Part shown: in pieces, positions 25,724 through 32,735 of the stretch
Position numbering within the stretch: the stretch's first letter is position 1
How the letters are laid out: each line of letters begins with the position of its first letter
NCBI GenBank assembly: GCA_024654505.1
Contig: JANLHN010000002.1
Location: forward strand, 1 to 39,400
DNA from: Nanobdellota archaeon
GTDB lineage: Archaea; Nanobdellota; Nanobdellia; Pacearchaeales; GW2011-AR1
Direction of reading: 5' to 3'
Length of the DNA: 39,400 nucleotides
The notes under the pieces: model-generated
The model's input: only the letters and a program-made list of their open reading frames with translations
Told to the model about the DNA's origin: nothing
Database searches by the model: none
Position numbers and translations under genes: made by a program

Positions 25724-26398
25724 TTATTTCTTCAAACTCATTCTTACAGGGCTTGTCTTAGCTTTATGGGAGCCTTGGGAAGTGTGCTTTTGTGTTTTTG
25801 CTGCAGCTTCCTGCCTTTTGAATCCCGCTTCAACACTTGATTTTTCCTTTTCCTTTTCATCAGTCTTTTCTTCTTCTGTTTTTGTTTCCTCTTCTGACTT
25901 TGGTTCTTCTCCTTTCTTTTCTTTCTTCTTAGGCATTGCTGCAAGTTTTCTTTCTTCTTCTCTTGCTTTTTCGAACTTTATTCTATCTGGAATATCTACT
26001 AGTTCAACATAAACAATTCCATCCCTCTTTATTGCTTTGACTTTTATTTTATTCGCAGGTTTCTTAATTCCTCTAAACCATATTTCTTGATTTAGGTAAG
26101 TATCAATTTTAATCTTCTTTTCATCTCTTCCTTCAACCCTCATATGTTTTACCAAGAATTTTCTAATAACACTAATTGCTTTCTTTGCCCTTCTATAGTG
26201 TGGGACATTTAGAACCCCTCTCTTCAAAGGGATAATATATTCTCTTTCTAACTCCACAATCCCTGTTTTTTCCTCTTTCTTCTTTGAAGATTTTTCTACT
26301 GCGGGCTTGCTTGTTTCTTTTTTCATTTCTGGTTTTTTTTGGGATTCTTCTTTCTTCTCTTCAACTTTCTTTTCGGGGGTTGTTTTTTCTTCTGCCAT
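25724..26398 (-). CDS. rpl31e: Ribosomal protein eL31 with long charged extensions
   Basis: This 224-aa protein has the eL31 core at about residues 47-140 (GIVELEREYIIPLKRGVLNV, RRAKKAISVIRKFLVKHM, YLNQEIWFRGI, VKAIKRDGIVYVELVD). Usual archaeal eL31 is about 90 aa. Here the core is flanked by about 45 residues of Lys/Glu-rich sequence before it and about 80 after it, ending in a basic, Thr/Ser-rich tail. eL31 sits next to the peptide exit tunnel and docks SRP and other factors, so the extensions would lie on the ribosome surface there. The gene is third in the operon eS19-eL39-eL31, one base after the eL39 stop. PDCD5 and aIF6, often near this set in archaea, are missing here. Confidence 0.9.
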   Translation of the reverse strand: MAEEKTTPEKKVEEKKEESQKKPEMKKETSKPAVEKSSKKKEEKTGIVELEREYIIPLKRGVLNVPHYRRAKKAISVIRKFLVKHMRVEGRDEKKIKIDTYLNQEIWFRGIKKPANKIKVKAIKRDGIVYVELVDIPDRIKFEKAREEERKLAAMPKKKEKKGEEPKSEEETKTEEEKTDEKEKEKSSVEAGFKRQEAAAKTQKHTSQGSHKAKTSPVRMSLKK

Positions 26399-26399
26399 T

Positions 26400-26621
26400 T
26401 TATCCTAAATATTGTTTAGTATTCTTTCTTGGTTTAATTTTTAATTTCTTTCTAAACCAAGATCTCTTTACATGAGTAATTTGAGATGGATGAATTTTCT
26501 TTCCCTTACCAAATTTTTTTACAACTGTCCAGAAGGGTGCCCATTTTGTTTGACGCTTTGCCCTGTCTAAATGTCTTTTCTTACTACTCTTCATTTTTGC
26601 CTTTCTACTACTCTCTACCAT
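26400..26621 (-). CDS. rpl39e: Ribosomal protein eL39
   Basis: This is about 73 aa from ATG 26621, which overlaps the end of the eS19 gene by 14 nt; a further in-frame ATG (MKSSKK) is also possible. The core KKRHLDRAKRQTKWAPFWTV and the basic Trp/Arg-rich continuation (KRSWFRKKLKIK) match eL39, a small basic protein lining the exit tunnel. Most archaeal eL39 is about 50 aa, so here about 10 residues at the start and about 10 at the end are extra (C-terminal RKNTKQYLG). GGAGGAAG just upstream overlaps the eS19 coding sequence and can act as the ribosome binding site. Confidence 0.88.
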   Translation of the reverse strand: MVESSRKAKMKSSKKRHLDRAKRQTKWAPFWTVVKKFGKGKKIHPSQITHVKRSWFRKKLKIKPRKNTKQYLG

Positions 26622-27150
26622 CTTCTTCCTCCACAGATTCTTCATCATAATTTTCTTCTATTTCTCCATTATCTTCGGTTCCAATAGAGGGCAATTGATT
26701 AATTTTTAAATTTTCAATTTTCAATCCAACTTTCTCTTCAACATCTATTGAATCCAAGAAATCTCTACCTTTTTGTGTTAATTTTCTTCCGTGTTGTTTC
26801 TTAGCCACTTTTTCAACAAGTCCTGCGGCTTCTGCCTGTTGTAAAATTGATCTAATTATTTTTCCTCCAGCTTTTCTAAAGCTATCTGGTCTTCCTCCTC
26901 GGTCTTTTCTAGAACCATATCTTGTTCTTAGTCTTCCAACACCAACAACACCTTGGATATATAATTGTCTTAAAATTGAAGCTGCTCTTGTGAACCAAAA
27001 ATCATCATTTGCTGGGGGTCTTTCTTTAGAGGTTCCACTTTTTACATATTTTGCCCATTCGGGAGTTCCAAACTCTGGAATCTTCTTTAGGGCCTCTGCT
27101 ATTGCCGGGATATATTTTACCGGGTCCTTTGCAAATATTAGTCTTGCCAT
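26608..27150 (-). CDS. rps19e: Ribosomal protein eS19 with acidic C-terminal tail
   Basis: This is 180 aa. The eS19 core runs to about residue 145: TPEWAKYVKSGTSKERPP, FWFTRAASILRQLY, GVGRLRTRYGSRKDRGGRP, KAGGKIIRSILQQAEAAGLV and GRKLTQKGRDFLD are classic. The final 30 residues are acidic (EIEENYDEESVEEEDGRE) and exceed the usual length of about 150. eS19 belongs to the small-subunit head and is needed for 30S assembly. It is the first gene of the eS19-eL39-eL31 operon. A TATA box (CTTTAAATACC, about 27234-27246) implies a leader of about 60 nt, unlike the leaderless majority, and that leader contains two tetraloop hairpins. Confidence 0.93.
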   Translation of the reverse strand: MARLIFAKDPVKYIPAIAEALKKIPEFGTPEWAKYVKSGTSKERPPANDDFWFTRAASILRQLYIQGVVGVGRLRTRYGSRKDRGGRPDSFRKAGGKIIRSILQQAEAAGLVEKVAKKQHGRKLTQKGRDFLDSIDVEEKVGLKIENLKINQLPSIGTEDNGEIEENYDEESVEEEDGRE

Positions 27151-27174
27151 TTTGGTTTTGTTTATTATTTCGGC

Positions 27175-27207
27175 TCTCCTTTCGGAGATAGATCGACCGG
27201 AGTCGAT
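27175..27207 (-). promoter_or_regulatory. Structured 5' leader of the eS19 operon: two tetraloop hairpins
   Basis: On the minus-strand RNA, AUCGAC/GUCGAU pair around a UCCG loop (27192-27207; a C(UNCG)G tetraloop). Three bases later UCUCC/GGAGA pair around a GAAA loop (27175-27188; a GNRA tetraloop). Both are perfect stems and lie between the likely TATA box and the eS19 ATG. A role in autoregulation by a ribosomal protein is inference. Confidence 0.5.
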
Positions 27208-27251
27208 TAACCTGAAATTAGTTGAGGATTTGGGTATTTAAAGGTTTTGGG

Positions 27252-27294
27252 AATCGCTCGCACCTGACTTTGTCTAGGTGCTCGCTTTTTGAAG
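27252..27294. repeat. Dispersed hairpin element, copy 1
   Basis: The element begins AATCGCTCG, has GCACCT/AGGTGC and GAC/GTC pairing, and ends CTCGCTTTTTGAAG. A second copy at 31243-31287 shares both ends (AATCGCTCG and CTCGCTTT) with a different, equally self-complementary centre. It sits just upstream of the eS19 operon TATA box. Confidence 0.45.
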
Positions 27295-27396
27295 ACATTA
27301 AGTAATTCCTATAACTCTTAGATGAACTGTTCTGTCAAATTTATAAATCGTTGAAGATAACATGGAGAGGAACATTTGTGATGAAGTCTCTTAACA

Positions 27397-27642
27397 TTAC
27401 CTCTGGTCTTTTCTAAATCTAATTATTGTTAGAACATATCCTACAAGCTTATAATCAAACCTTTTTCCGAGAGCATTTACAATCTCTTTAGCTATCCCCT
27501 CTGCTTCTTTTTTGTCTCTGCATGCTGATTTAAGAATAGATATTTTGATTACCTTTTCATGTTTAAACATAGTATTGACTTGTTCGATGAACTCTTGTGT
27601 TAAGCCTTTTTTTCCTATTTGGAGTCTTTTAATTTGTTTCAT
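27397..27642 (-). CDS. YhbY/CRM-domain RNA-binding protein
   Basis: This is 81 aa with the single CRM (YhbY) fold: QIGKKGLTQEFIEQVN, HEKVIKISILKSACRDKKEA, AEGIAKEIVNALGKRF and a final strand YVLTIIRFRK. The usual GxxG-type loop of YhbY is replaced here by 'ACRDKKEAEG'. Bacterial YhbY binds pre-50S particles, and archaeal copies are assumed to act in ribosome assembly. Its start overlaps the stop of the NFACT-R gene by 14 nt, so the two are an operon of RNA/ribosome-related proteins. Confidence 0.85.
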   Translation of the reverse strand: MKQIKRLQIGKKGLTQEFIEQVNTMFKHEKVIKISILKSACRDKKEAEGIAKEIVNALGKRFDYKLVGYVLTIIRFRKDQR

Positions 27643-28003
27643 TTGTTAATTTTTGTATATCTGCCTTTTTAACCTTAAGTTTACTTTGTTTCTTTACGGA
27701 CCATGTTCCTTTTTTCATTAAAAGTCCTTTTTTCATATCTGCTCTGAGGAAGATATTTACATTTATATCTCGTTTATTATCTCGCCAGTCTTGCGAATGT
27801 CTTGCACAAAAGATTGCAGCTTCTTGGATTTCTTTTTTTGTAGGGGACTCTCCGGCGTTTACGAAGGGACTTCCAGGGGCTTCTGTATGGAGGAGGGTTT
27901 CATTTCTTTTTGCTGATTTTACTAATTCATCATTATTTTCTGCGTCTCTTCCTCCAAAAATAATCTTTCCAGTGGATAGGGTGTATTTTCTATAATTTGT
28001 CAT
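27629..28003 (-). CDS. Stand-alone NFACT-R (DUF814) domain protein
   Basis: This 124-aa protein is essentially one NFACT RNA-binding domain. Family text includes IIFGGRDAENNDELVKSA, LLHTEAPGSPFVNAGE, KEIQEAAIFCARHSQDWRD and VNIFLRADMKKGLLMKKGTW. In RqcH/NEMF this domain is the C-terminal part of a ribosome-quality-control factor that binds obstructed large subunits and tRNA. Here it stands alone, as in some archaeal and eukaryotic (CCDC25-type) proteins. A TATA-like CAATTTAAACC (about 28023-28033) supports ATG 28003 as a leaderless start. It overlaps the downstream YhbY gene. Confidence 0.88.
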   Translation of the reverse strand: MTNYRKYTLSTGKIIFGGRDAENNDELVKSAKRNETLLHTEAPGSPFVNAGESPTKKEIQEAAIFCARHSQDWRDNKRDINVNIFLRADMKKGLLMKKGTWSVKKQSKLKVKKADIQKLTNETN

Positions 28004-28079
28004 AAGGAGTCTAGGTGTGGGTGGTTTAAATTGTTTGTTAATAAGATAGGTTTAAATAAATAAAAAGACATTGCCTGAT

Positions 28080-28457
28080 ATGATGGATTTATTTGCTATT
28101 CTTAACTCTTTGATGGTCTATTTTCTAATTGTGGAATGCATTCGAGTGATTATATTTACTCCAGATTGGAAGCTTAGAACTAGACCTGAAGGAGAATCAT
28201 TAAAACATTGGCAGAAAGTTTTAGTGTTGATGTTTTTCTTTTTAGTGATTTTTCCAGTTCTTAATTGGTTTTTCTTGAACTACCTTACTATCTTTTTTGT
28301 GTGGATTGGGATGTATCAAATAAGTTTTTTCTTTATATTAATGCCTTTAGTGTATCTTTGGGTCGAGAAAAGGATTCTTTCTTATCCTTGGAGATGGTCA
28401 GATTTAATTCCTGGAGGAATTATTCTTTTAGATGTAATCATAACTATTTGGATTTAG
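28080..28457 (+). CDS. Small integral membrane protein, hypothetical
   Basis: This is 125 aa from ATG 28080. A TTG nine bases earlier is in frame, but a TATA-like TTTAAATA (about 28051-28058) fits the ATG. Hydrophobic segments are at about residues 3-25 (LFAILNSLMVYFLIVECIRV), 45-62 (VLVLMFFFLVIFPVLNWF), 66-92 and 105-125 (LIPGGIILLDVIITIWI), so four membrane helices are likely. Two Trp-rich loops (TPDWKLRTRPEGESLKHW, LSYPWRWSD) separate them. I do not recognise a family. It is divergent from the NFACT-R gene and convergent with TBP. Confidence 0.6.
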   Translation: MMDLFAILNSLMVYFLIVECIRVIIFTPDWKLRTRPEGESLKHWQKVLVLMFFFLVIFPVLNWFFLNYLTIFFVWIGMYQISFFFILMPLVYLWVEKRILSYPWRWSDLIPGGIILLDVIITIWI

Positions 28458-28470
28458 TTAATTAAAATTT

Positions 28471-29067
28471 TTAGAAATCGTCGTCTTTCTTGTTCTTTTG
28501 AATCTCTTTTATTCTTCTTAGAGCTGCTCGAACGTTTTTATTAAGCTGAATCATAGAATCGTCAAGTTGGGCCTTGTTTTTTGTTCCTGTGCAGACAAGC
28601 TTTCCATTACTAAACAATAGAAACGTTGCTGTTGGGTCTTCTAGCTTGTATACTAATCCGGGAAATTGTTCTGGTTCGTATTCTGTGTTTTCTAGTTCTA
28701 GAGCAAGAGTGTTTAGGTTTAAGTCTAAGTTTATTGCTCCAGAGGCTACGATATTTTGGACCTTTATTTTTGGTACAGTGGTTACATTAACTGAGATTTT
28801 TCTTAATTGTTTTATAACTTGCTGGACAACTTCTTTTACTTGGGCAATAGATTTTGTTCCAGTGCAAACAAGGTTTCCAGAGCTAAAAACTAGGACTGCA
28901 GACTTTGGTTTTTTTATTCTTAAAACTAATCCGGGGAATGTGTCGGGGTTATACTCTGTGTTTGGCTGTGTTCTTGCAAGTTTTGTTAACGAAACGTCCT
29001 TGCCAAGAGAGGTAGTTGCTACAATATTCTGAACCTTTAAAGAAGTGTTCTTATTTTCAGGAGTCAT
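28471..29067 (-). CDS. tbp: TATA-box-binding protein TBP
   Basis: This 198-aa protein has the two direct TBP repeats: LKVQNIVATTSLGKDVSLTK through FSSGNLVCTGTKSIAQV, and IKVQNIVASGAINLDLNLNT through FSNGKLVCTGTKNKAQL. FPGLVLRIKKPKS and FPGLVYKLEDPTA are the matching strands. The saddle binds the TATA box and, with TFB, recruits RNA polymerase. The C-terminus is charged and acidic (NKKDDDF), as in several archaeal TBPs. Its own TATA box (CTTTATAAATG, about 29088-29098) lies about 26 nt upstream of the ATG, consistent with the leaderless pattern seen in the window. Confidence 0.96.
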   Translation of the reverse strand: MTPENKNTSLKVQNIVATTSLGKDVSLTKLARTQPNTEYNPDTFPGLVLRIKKPKSAVLVFSSGNLVCTGTKSIAQVKEVVQQVIKQLRKISVNVTTVPKIKVQNIVASGAINLDLNLNTLALELENTEYEPEQFPGLVYKLEDPTATFLLFSNGKLVCTGTKNKAQLDDSMIQLNKNVRAALRRIKEIQKNKKDDDF

Positions 29068-29106
29068 ATCATTTATTGAAAAAATTCATTTATAAAGGTA
29101 TCGTCG

Positions 29107-30798
29107 CTATGAATTTTCCACTTCTTTCTCAATTTCTTCAATTGTTGCGATGTCGTCGAGGCCACGGTCGGGTCTTAGAGCTTTTATTCTAGGAAATCTG
29201 AGGGCGTAACCAGAGGAATATGTAGGGGATTTTTGTATATTCTGGTATTGGACTGTAACAATTATTTCTGGACGGACCTTCATTTTCCTCCCATGTTCTT
29301 CAATTATTATATCTTGAAGTTTTTCAGTTATTTCCTCAAAACTTAATCCCTGTTCTTTTAGTTCTTTTAATCCTGTAGAAACTTTTCCTATTTCAAGTAA
29401 GTCTCCATTGTTTCTACATGAGACATCAAAACTAGTTAGCCATCCGGCCCTTTTTCCTGTTCCCCATTCTGCCCCGGTTATTACTAAATCAAAATCTTTG
29501 TCTTCTGGTTTCAGTTTAACTGCATAACCAACTCTTGCTCCCGGCTTGTATGGGGCGGAGAGGTTTTTCCCCATTAGGCCTTCTTGATTATCTTCCAAGG
29601 CCTTTGTGTAAAATTTTTCAACCTCTTCTTCGTCATCAGTAATTATTTGTTTTGCAAGGATTATTTTGTAGGGAATTTCTTTTGTTATTTTTTCAATAAG
29701 TTTCCTTCTTTCTTTGAATTCTGTTTCAATTAAACTCTTTCCTTCATAGTATATTATATCAAATATGGCTAATTCTATTGGGAATTTCTTGGCCATTTCT
29801 TCAATTTGATGTTTTCTTTTTATTCTTTGGCTGATTGACTGAAAGTCTGTGTACTCTTTTGTTTTTGCATCGAAACCAACTGCTTCAGCGTCGATGATAA
29901 AAGAGCTTCCTTTAACATTCTTTTTAACATATTCTAAAATTTCTGGGAATTGTTTTGTGACTTCCTCTAATCTTCTTGTAAATATTTTAATCCAGCCTTT
30001 TTCATCCTTATTTATCATAACTCTAAAACCGTCATATTTATATTCAAATGCCGCAGGTTTTCCAACTATCCTGAATGCATCTTCTACATCTTTTGCTTTT
30101 GGGAAGAGCATGACTTTTACTGGTTTTCCTGGTTCAAGTTTTATTTTGTTTAATTGATTTTTACAAGCCTTTTCAAAAACTTCTGCGAAATCGGTTGCTT
30201 TATCATAGGCTTCTTGAACTTTTGTTGAAAATTCTTTTTTCTCTTCTAGGTTTTTTGGTTTGAAACAGTATGTTGTTATGGCATCTCTTAAGATTCCAGA
30301 GCCAACACCGATTTTTAGGTCTCCAAGAATTGTTCTAATCAGATATTTTGCTTCCTGGGGTGTTGCAGAGTGTAGGAGCTCTATGATTAATCCAATCTTT
30401 TGTTCAACTGTTCCTTTCCCTTCTAATGTTGGGATTTTTGTTAGGTTGTCTACTACCTTTTTTGTGCTGAGTTGTTTAGAGAAAAGGGCTGTTTGTTTCT
30501 TTTTCTTTTCTAGGATTGATTCTGCAACCTTCCCTAAATCTCCAAGTTTTTTAAATTCCTTAACTACATCAGAATCAAGTATCCCTGCTGTCTTGGATAT
30601 TGATCTTATTGCTAATTGGTGTGAGATACCGAGTTCCCTCTGGTCATAATCTGCAAAAACGTTTCCTTGGAGCAAATAGACTAATTCTGGTTCATCTTCT
30701 ATCTTTTTGAGAAAATTGGCTAAGATTTCTGTTTTCTCTAGACCTTTTGTAGTTGATTCAAGGGCTTGGTAAACATCACAGAGTTTTGAGTATTCCAT
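29107..30798 (-). CDS. lig: ATP-dependent DNA ligase
   Basis: This has 563 aa from ATG 30798, chosen over the in-frame TTG at 30813 because TATA sequence (AAAATATAAA, about 30820-30829) is about 25 nt away. It seals nicks in replication and repair. The adenylation motif FEYKYDGFR (Lys near residue 254) is followed by IFTRRLEEVTKQFPEI, SFIIDAEAVGF, EGLMGKNL (motif IV) and YAVKLKPE (motif V), then an OB-fold domain ending in RFPRIKALRPDRGLDD. The N-terminal part is the helical DNA-binding domain (LGDLKIGVGSGILRDAI). Order and length are those of archaeal ligase I. PCNA and primase are also in this window, 18 kb away. Confidence 0.96.
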   Translation of the reverse strand: MEYSKLCDVYQALESTTKGLEKTEILANFLKKIEDEPELVYLLQGNVFADYDQRELGISHQLAIRSISKTAGILDSDVVKEFKKLGDLGKVAESILEKKKKQTALFSKQLSTKKVVDNLTKIPTLEGKGTVEQKIGLIIELLHSATPQEAKYLIRTILGDLKIGVGSGILRDAITTYCFKPKNLEEKKEFSTKVQEAYDKATDFAEVFEKACKNQLNKIKLEPGKPVKVMLFPKAKDVEDAFRIVGKPAAFEYKYDGFRVMINKDEKGWIKIFTRRLEEVTKQFPEILEYVKKNVKGSSFIIDAEAVGFDAKTKEYTDFQSISQRIKRKHQIEEMAKKFPIELAIFDIIYYEGKSLIETEFKERRKLIEKITKEIPYKIILAKQIITDDEEEVEKFYTKALEDNQEGLMGKNLSAPYKPGARVGYAVKLKPEDKDFDLVITGAEWGTGKRAGWLTSFDVSCRNNGDLLEIGKVSTGLKELKEQGLSFEEITEKLQDIIIEEHGRKMKVRPEIIVTVQYQNIQKSPTYSSGYALRFPRIKALRPDRGLDDIATIEEIEKEVENS

Positions 30799-30913
30799 AA
30801 GTATTTGTTCCAAGAGTAGTTTATATTTTTAATGATATTTGTTTCTTAAGAGGATAATCCTTTGGTTTGCGCTGATTACAAACATTTATAACTAAAAAGT
30901 TTTATCTTGATTT

Positions 30914-31237
30914 ATGGGAATTGATGTAACAGATATGACGTTTGAAAAAGAAGTTATTAAGAGGTCAGCGGAGATTCCTGTTCTTGTTGATTTTTGGGCT
31001 TCTTGGTGTGGTCCTTGTGTGATGCTTAAGCCAATCTTGGAAAGAATTGCTAAAGAATATAAAGGGAAGTTTGTTTTAGCAAAGATGTCTGTTGAAGAAA
31101 ATCAAGAGACTCCCGGAAAATTTAGTGTGATGTCTATTCCCGCCGTTAAACTTTTTAAAGATGGATTGGTTGTTGATGAGTTTGTTGGGGCAAAGCCAGA
31201 GGCTGCAGTTAGGGATTGGTTAGATGAGAGGCTGTGA
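30914..31237 (+). CDS. trx: Thioredoxin
   Basis: This 107-aa protein is a standard thioredoxin: VDFWASWCGPCVMLKP carries the WCGPC redox pair (C32, C35), and MSIPAVKLFKDG carries the cis-Pro loop. It reduces disulfides in cytosolic proteins; a reductase gene is not seen here. A TATA-like CATTTATAAC (about 30882-30891) lies about 25-30 nt upstream of the ATG. A hairpin element and an inverted-repeat terminator follow the gene. Confidence 0.95.
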   Translation: MGIDVTDMTFEKEVIKRSAEIPVLVDFWASWCGPCVMLKPILERIAKEYKGKFVLAKMSVEENQETPGKFSVMSIPAVKLFKDGLVVDEFVGAKPEAAVRDWLDERL

Positions 31238-31242
31238 TATCT

Positions 31243-31287
31243 AATCGCTCGAACCTGGACAAGTCCAAAGTTCTCGCTTTATAAGAG
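31243..31287. repeat. Dispersed hairpin element, copy 2
   Basis: The element begins AATCGCTCG and ends CTCGCTTTATAAGAG, with an inner TGGAC/GTCCA hairpin and outer GAAC/GTTC pairing. The ends match copy 1 at 27252-27294. It lies just after the thioredoxin stop codon. Confidence 0.45.
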
Positions 31288-31367
31288 AAAATTAATAAAT
31301 GCCAAGAACTTTCACACTTTTATCAAACTTGACTTGACTAGATTACCTAATAGTCATTTTGTGTATT

Positions 31368-31383
31368 AGCGACCCTGGTCGCT
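31368..31383. terminator. Inverted-repeat terminator between thioredoxin and PspC genes
   Basis: AGCGAC/GTCGCT arms surround a 4-base loop, followed on the plus strand by TATTTTATCTT. The site lies in the convergent gap and could end both transcripts. Confidence 0.45.
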
Positions 31384-31387
31384 TATT

Positions 31388-31594
31388 TTATCTTCTAGGA
31401 ACTACCAACCAAAGGATTAGGTAGGCTAATACTCCACTCCCCATTGCTAGGGCAATAAGAACTGTTAAGAGCCTTATCAATGTTGGGTCCACATTAAGGT
31501 GATTAGCAATTCCAGCACAAACACCTCCAATCATAGAGTCCTTTGGTTCTGCACGATACAGTCTTTGGTATTTCTCTTTTTTCTTTTCCATCAT
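31388..31594 (-). CDS. PspC-domain membrane protein
   Basis: This has 68 aa from ATG 31594, which overlaps the eL15 stop as TGATG. A hydrophilic N-terminus (KKKEKYQRLYRAEPKD) leads into the PspC signature SMIGGVCAGIANHLNVDPTL, then a membrane helix (LLTVLIALAMGSGVLAYLIL) ending in WLVVPRR. In bacteria PspC senses envelope stress and binds partner proteins; archaeal members are small, and their role is unclear. Co-translation with eL15 is likely from the overlap, an arrangement that links a membrane stress protein to ribosome synthesis without known reason. Confidence 0.85.
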   Translation of the reverse strand: MMEKKKEKYQRLYRAEPKDSMIGGVCAGIANHLNVDPTLIRLLTVLIALAMGSGVLAYLILWLVVPRR

Positions 31595-32160
31595 CAATTT
31601 CCCCTTCTTTTGTTTGCTCTTAGGCTTGGTCGGACCTTAGGAGATTTAACTGCAGAGTTCATTAATCCTCTTGCTTTTCTTGAAGTTGATGTTAATGCTC
31701 GAAGGCTCCTTTGTTTTGGAGCTTTAACGAATTGTCCTAGTTGTTTATCACTTAGAATTGTTGGGGCTGTTCTGTCTACGAGAATTACTTCATAAAAATA
31801 ATTCATTCCATCTTTTCCGATTTGGTAGGAGTTTAGAACTTCCATATTTGTAAATTCTCTTGCAACTCTTTGTTCTGCAATTTCTTTATAGTTCATTCGA
31901 AGATTCTTTCTGATGTGAAGTCTCTTCGTTCTTCTTGCCTTGTAGGGTCTTGTTCTTTTATGTCCACCCCTTTTAACTCTAATTCTGACTACAACAACAC
32001 CTTTTTTTGCTTTGTATCCCAGTGCTCTTGCTCTGTCTAGTCTTAATGGTTTTTCTACCCTAACTATTGCGTCACTCTTTCTCCATTCTATCATTCTAGC
32101 TCTAAGAGTCAGAACATCTGGCTTTCTCCAAGCCATTCTAAGATATTTTGCTAATCCCAT
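31594..32160 (-). CDS. rpl15e: Ribosomal protein eL15
   Basis: This 188-aa protein is archaeal eL15, a core large-subunit protein near the base of the P-stalk side of 23S rRNA. Family motifs: LRARMIEWRKSDAIVRVEKP, RARALGYKAKKGVVVVRIRV, KRGGHKRTRPYKARRTKR, and NMEVLNSYQIGKDGMNYFYE with VILVDRTAPTI. Length is normal. A TATA-like GATTTAAAAACC (about 32181-32192) lies about 26 nt upstream, giving a leaderless mRNA. It is followed by the overlapping PspC gene. Confidence 0.95.
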   Translation of the reverse strand: MGLAKYLRMAWRKPDVLTLRARMIEWRKSDAIVRVEKPLRLDRARALGYKAKKGVVVVRIRVKRGGHKRTRPYKARRTKRLHIRKNLRMNYKEIAEQRVAREFTNMEVLNSYQIGKDGMNYFYEVILVDRTAPTILSDKQLGQFVKAPKQRSLRALTSTSRKARGLMNSAVKSPKVRPSLRANKRRGN

Positions 32161-32184
32161 GATTGTTAGATTGAAAATTGGTTT

Positions 32185-32454
32185 TTAAATCTTCACCTTT
32201 AGAAAATTTTGGAGATATCTTTCATTGACTTTTACAATTCCATAAATTGTGGAGATTATGAAGGCTGCTTGGAGGATTATAAATATTGTATCTCCAATAT
32301 AAATGCTGTAAATTTCTAGGCAAATTCCTCCAAGAAGGAGTAGGGGGTAGGTGTATCTTCTTCGAATTTTTCTTTTCATTGAAACCATTAGTGTTCCAGT
32401 AATAATGCTAAGAAGTCCAATTATTGCAAGTATTGTATATGTAGTTATCACCAT
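32185..32454 (-). CDS. Small membrane protein, hypothetical
   Basis: This 89-aa protein is predicted from its hydrophobicity to have three membrane helices: residues about 3-24 (ITTYTILAIIGLLSIITGTL), 36-52 (YPLLLLGGICLEIYSIYI) and 54-73 (DTIFIILQAAFIISTIYGIV). A basic loop (SMKRKIRRRYT) after the first helix would be cytosolic. I do not recognise a family. TATA-like CTTAAATACC (about 32477-32486) lies about 28 nt upstream. It may share a transcript with eL15, whose own TATA box lies in its end. Confidence 0.6.
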   Translation of the reverse strand: MVITTYTILAIIGLLSIITGTLMVSMKRKIRRRYTYPLLLLGGICLEIYSIYIGDTIFIILQAAFIISTIYGIVKVNERYLQNFLKVKI

Positions 32455-32527
32455 TTTTTTAAGAAAGCGGGGAGGTATTTAAGTTCTTTTATCTTTTGAT
32501 AAATTAATAAAAATAAAATAAATTTGG

Positions 32528-32551
32528 GATTAGACACTATATGGGCTAATC
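32528..32551 (-). terminator. Hairpin terminator after the acidic microprotein gene
   Basis: GATTAG/CTAATC arms start immediately after the stop codon. On the minus strand a T-rich run (ATTTATTTTATTTTTATT) follows within a few bases. Confidence 0.4.
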
Positions 32552-32620
32552 TTATTCTTCATCATCTGAGTCATCTTCTTCCTTGACATCTTCTTCGAAG
32601 TCTTCTTCATCATAGCTCAT
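32552..32620 (-). CDS. Acidic 22-aa microprotein (candidate)
   Basis: ATG 32620 to TAA 32552 encodes MSYDEEDFEEDVKEEDDSDD plus two Glu. Sixteen of 22 residues are Asp or Glu. Support for a real gene: GGAG lies 10 nt upstream of the ATG, a strong TATA box (ACTTTAAAAACT, about 32677-32688) is upstream with a likely leader of about 35 nt, and a hairpin plus T-rich tract follows the stop. CCAAA/TTTGG (32633-32647) pair and cover part of the GGAG, so translation may be controlled. Acidic peptides can mimic DNA or bind basic proteins; the function here is unknown. The region could instead encode a small RNA. Confidence 0.4.
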   Translation of the reverse strand: MSYDEEDFEEDVKEEDDSDDEE

Positions 32621-32735
32621 TTTATATTTTCTCCAAATTTAGTTTGGGAACTATTTTATTATCTCATTTACGGGTAGTTTTTAAAGTTATGCTATTCCTA
32701 AAAAGGGGTTGGGAAAATGAGAGATTAAAGAATTT

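Noticed and set aside
25744-26012. Lys-rich and Ser/Phe-rich frames over the eL31 end
   Set aside because: These are frame shadows of the low-complexity Lys/Glu extension of eL31.
27373-27420. C/D box small RNA suggested by GTGATGA
   Set aside because: No CUGA D box follows at a suitable distance on the plus strand.
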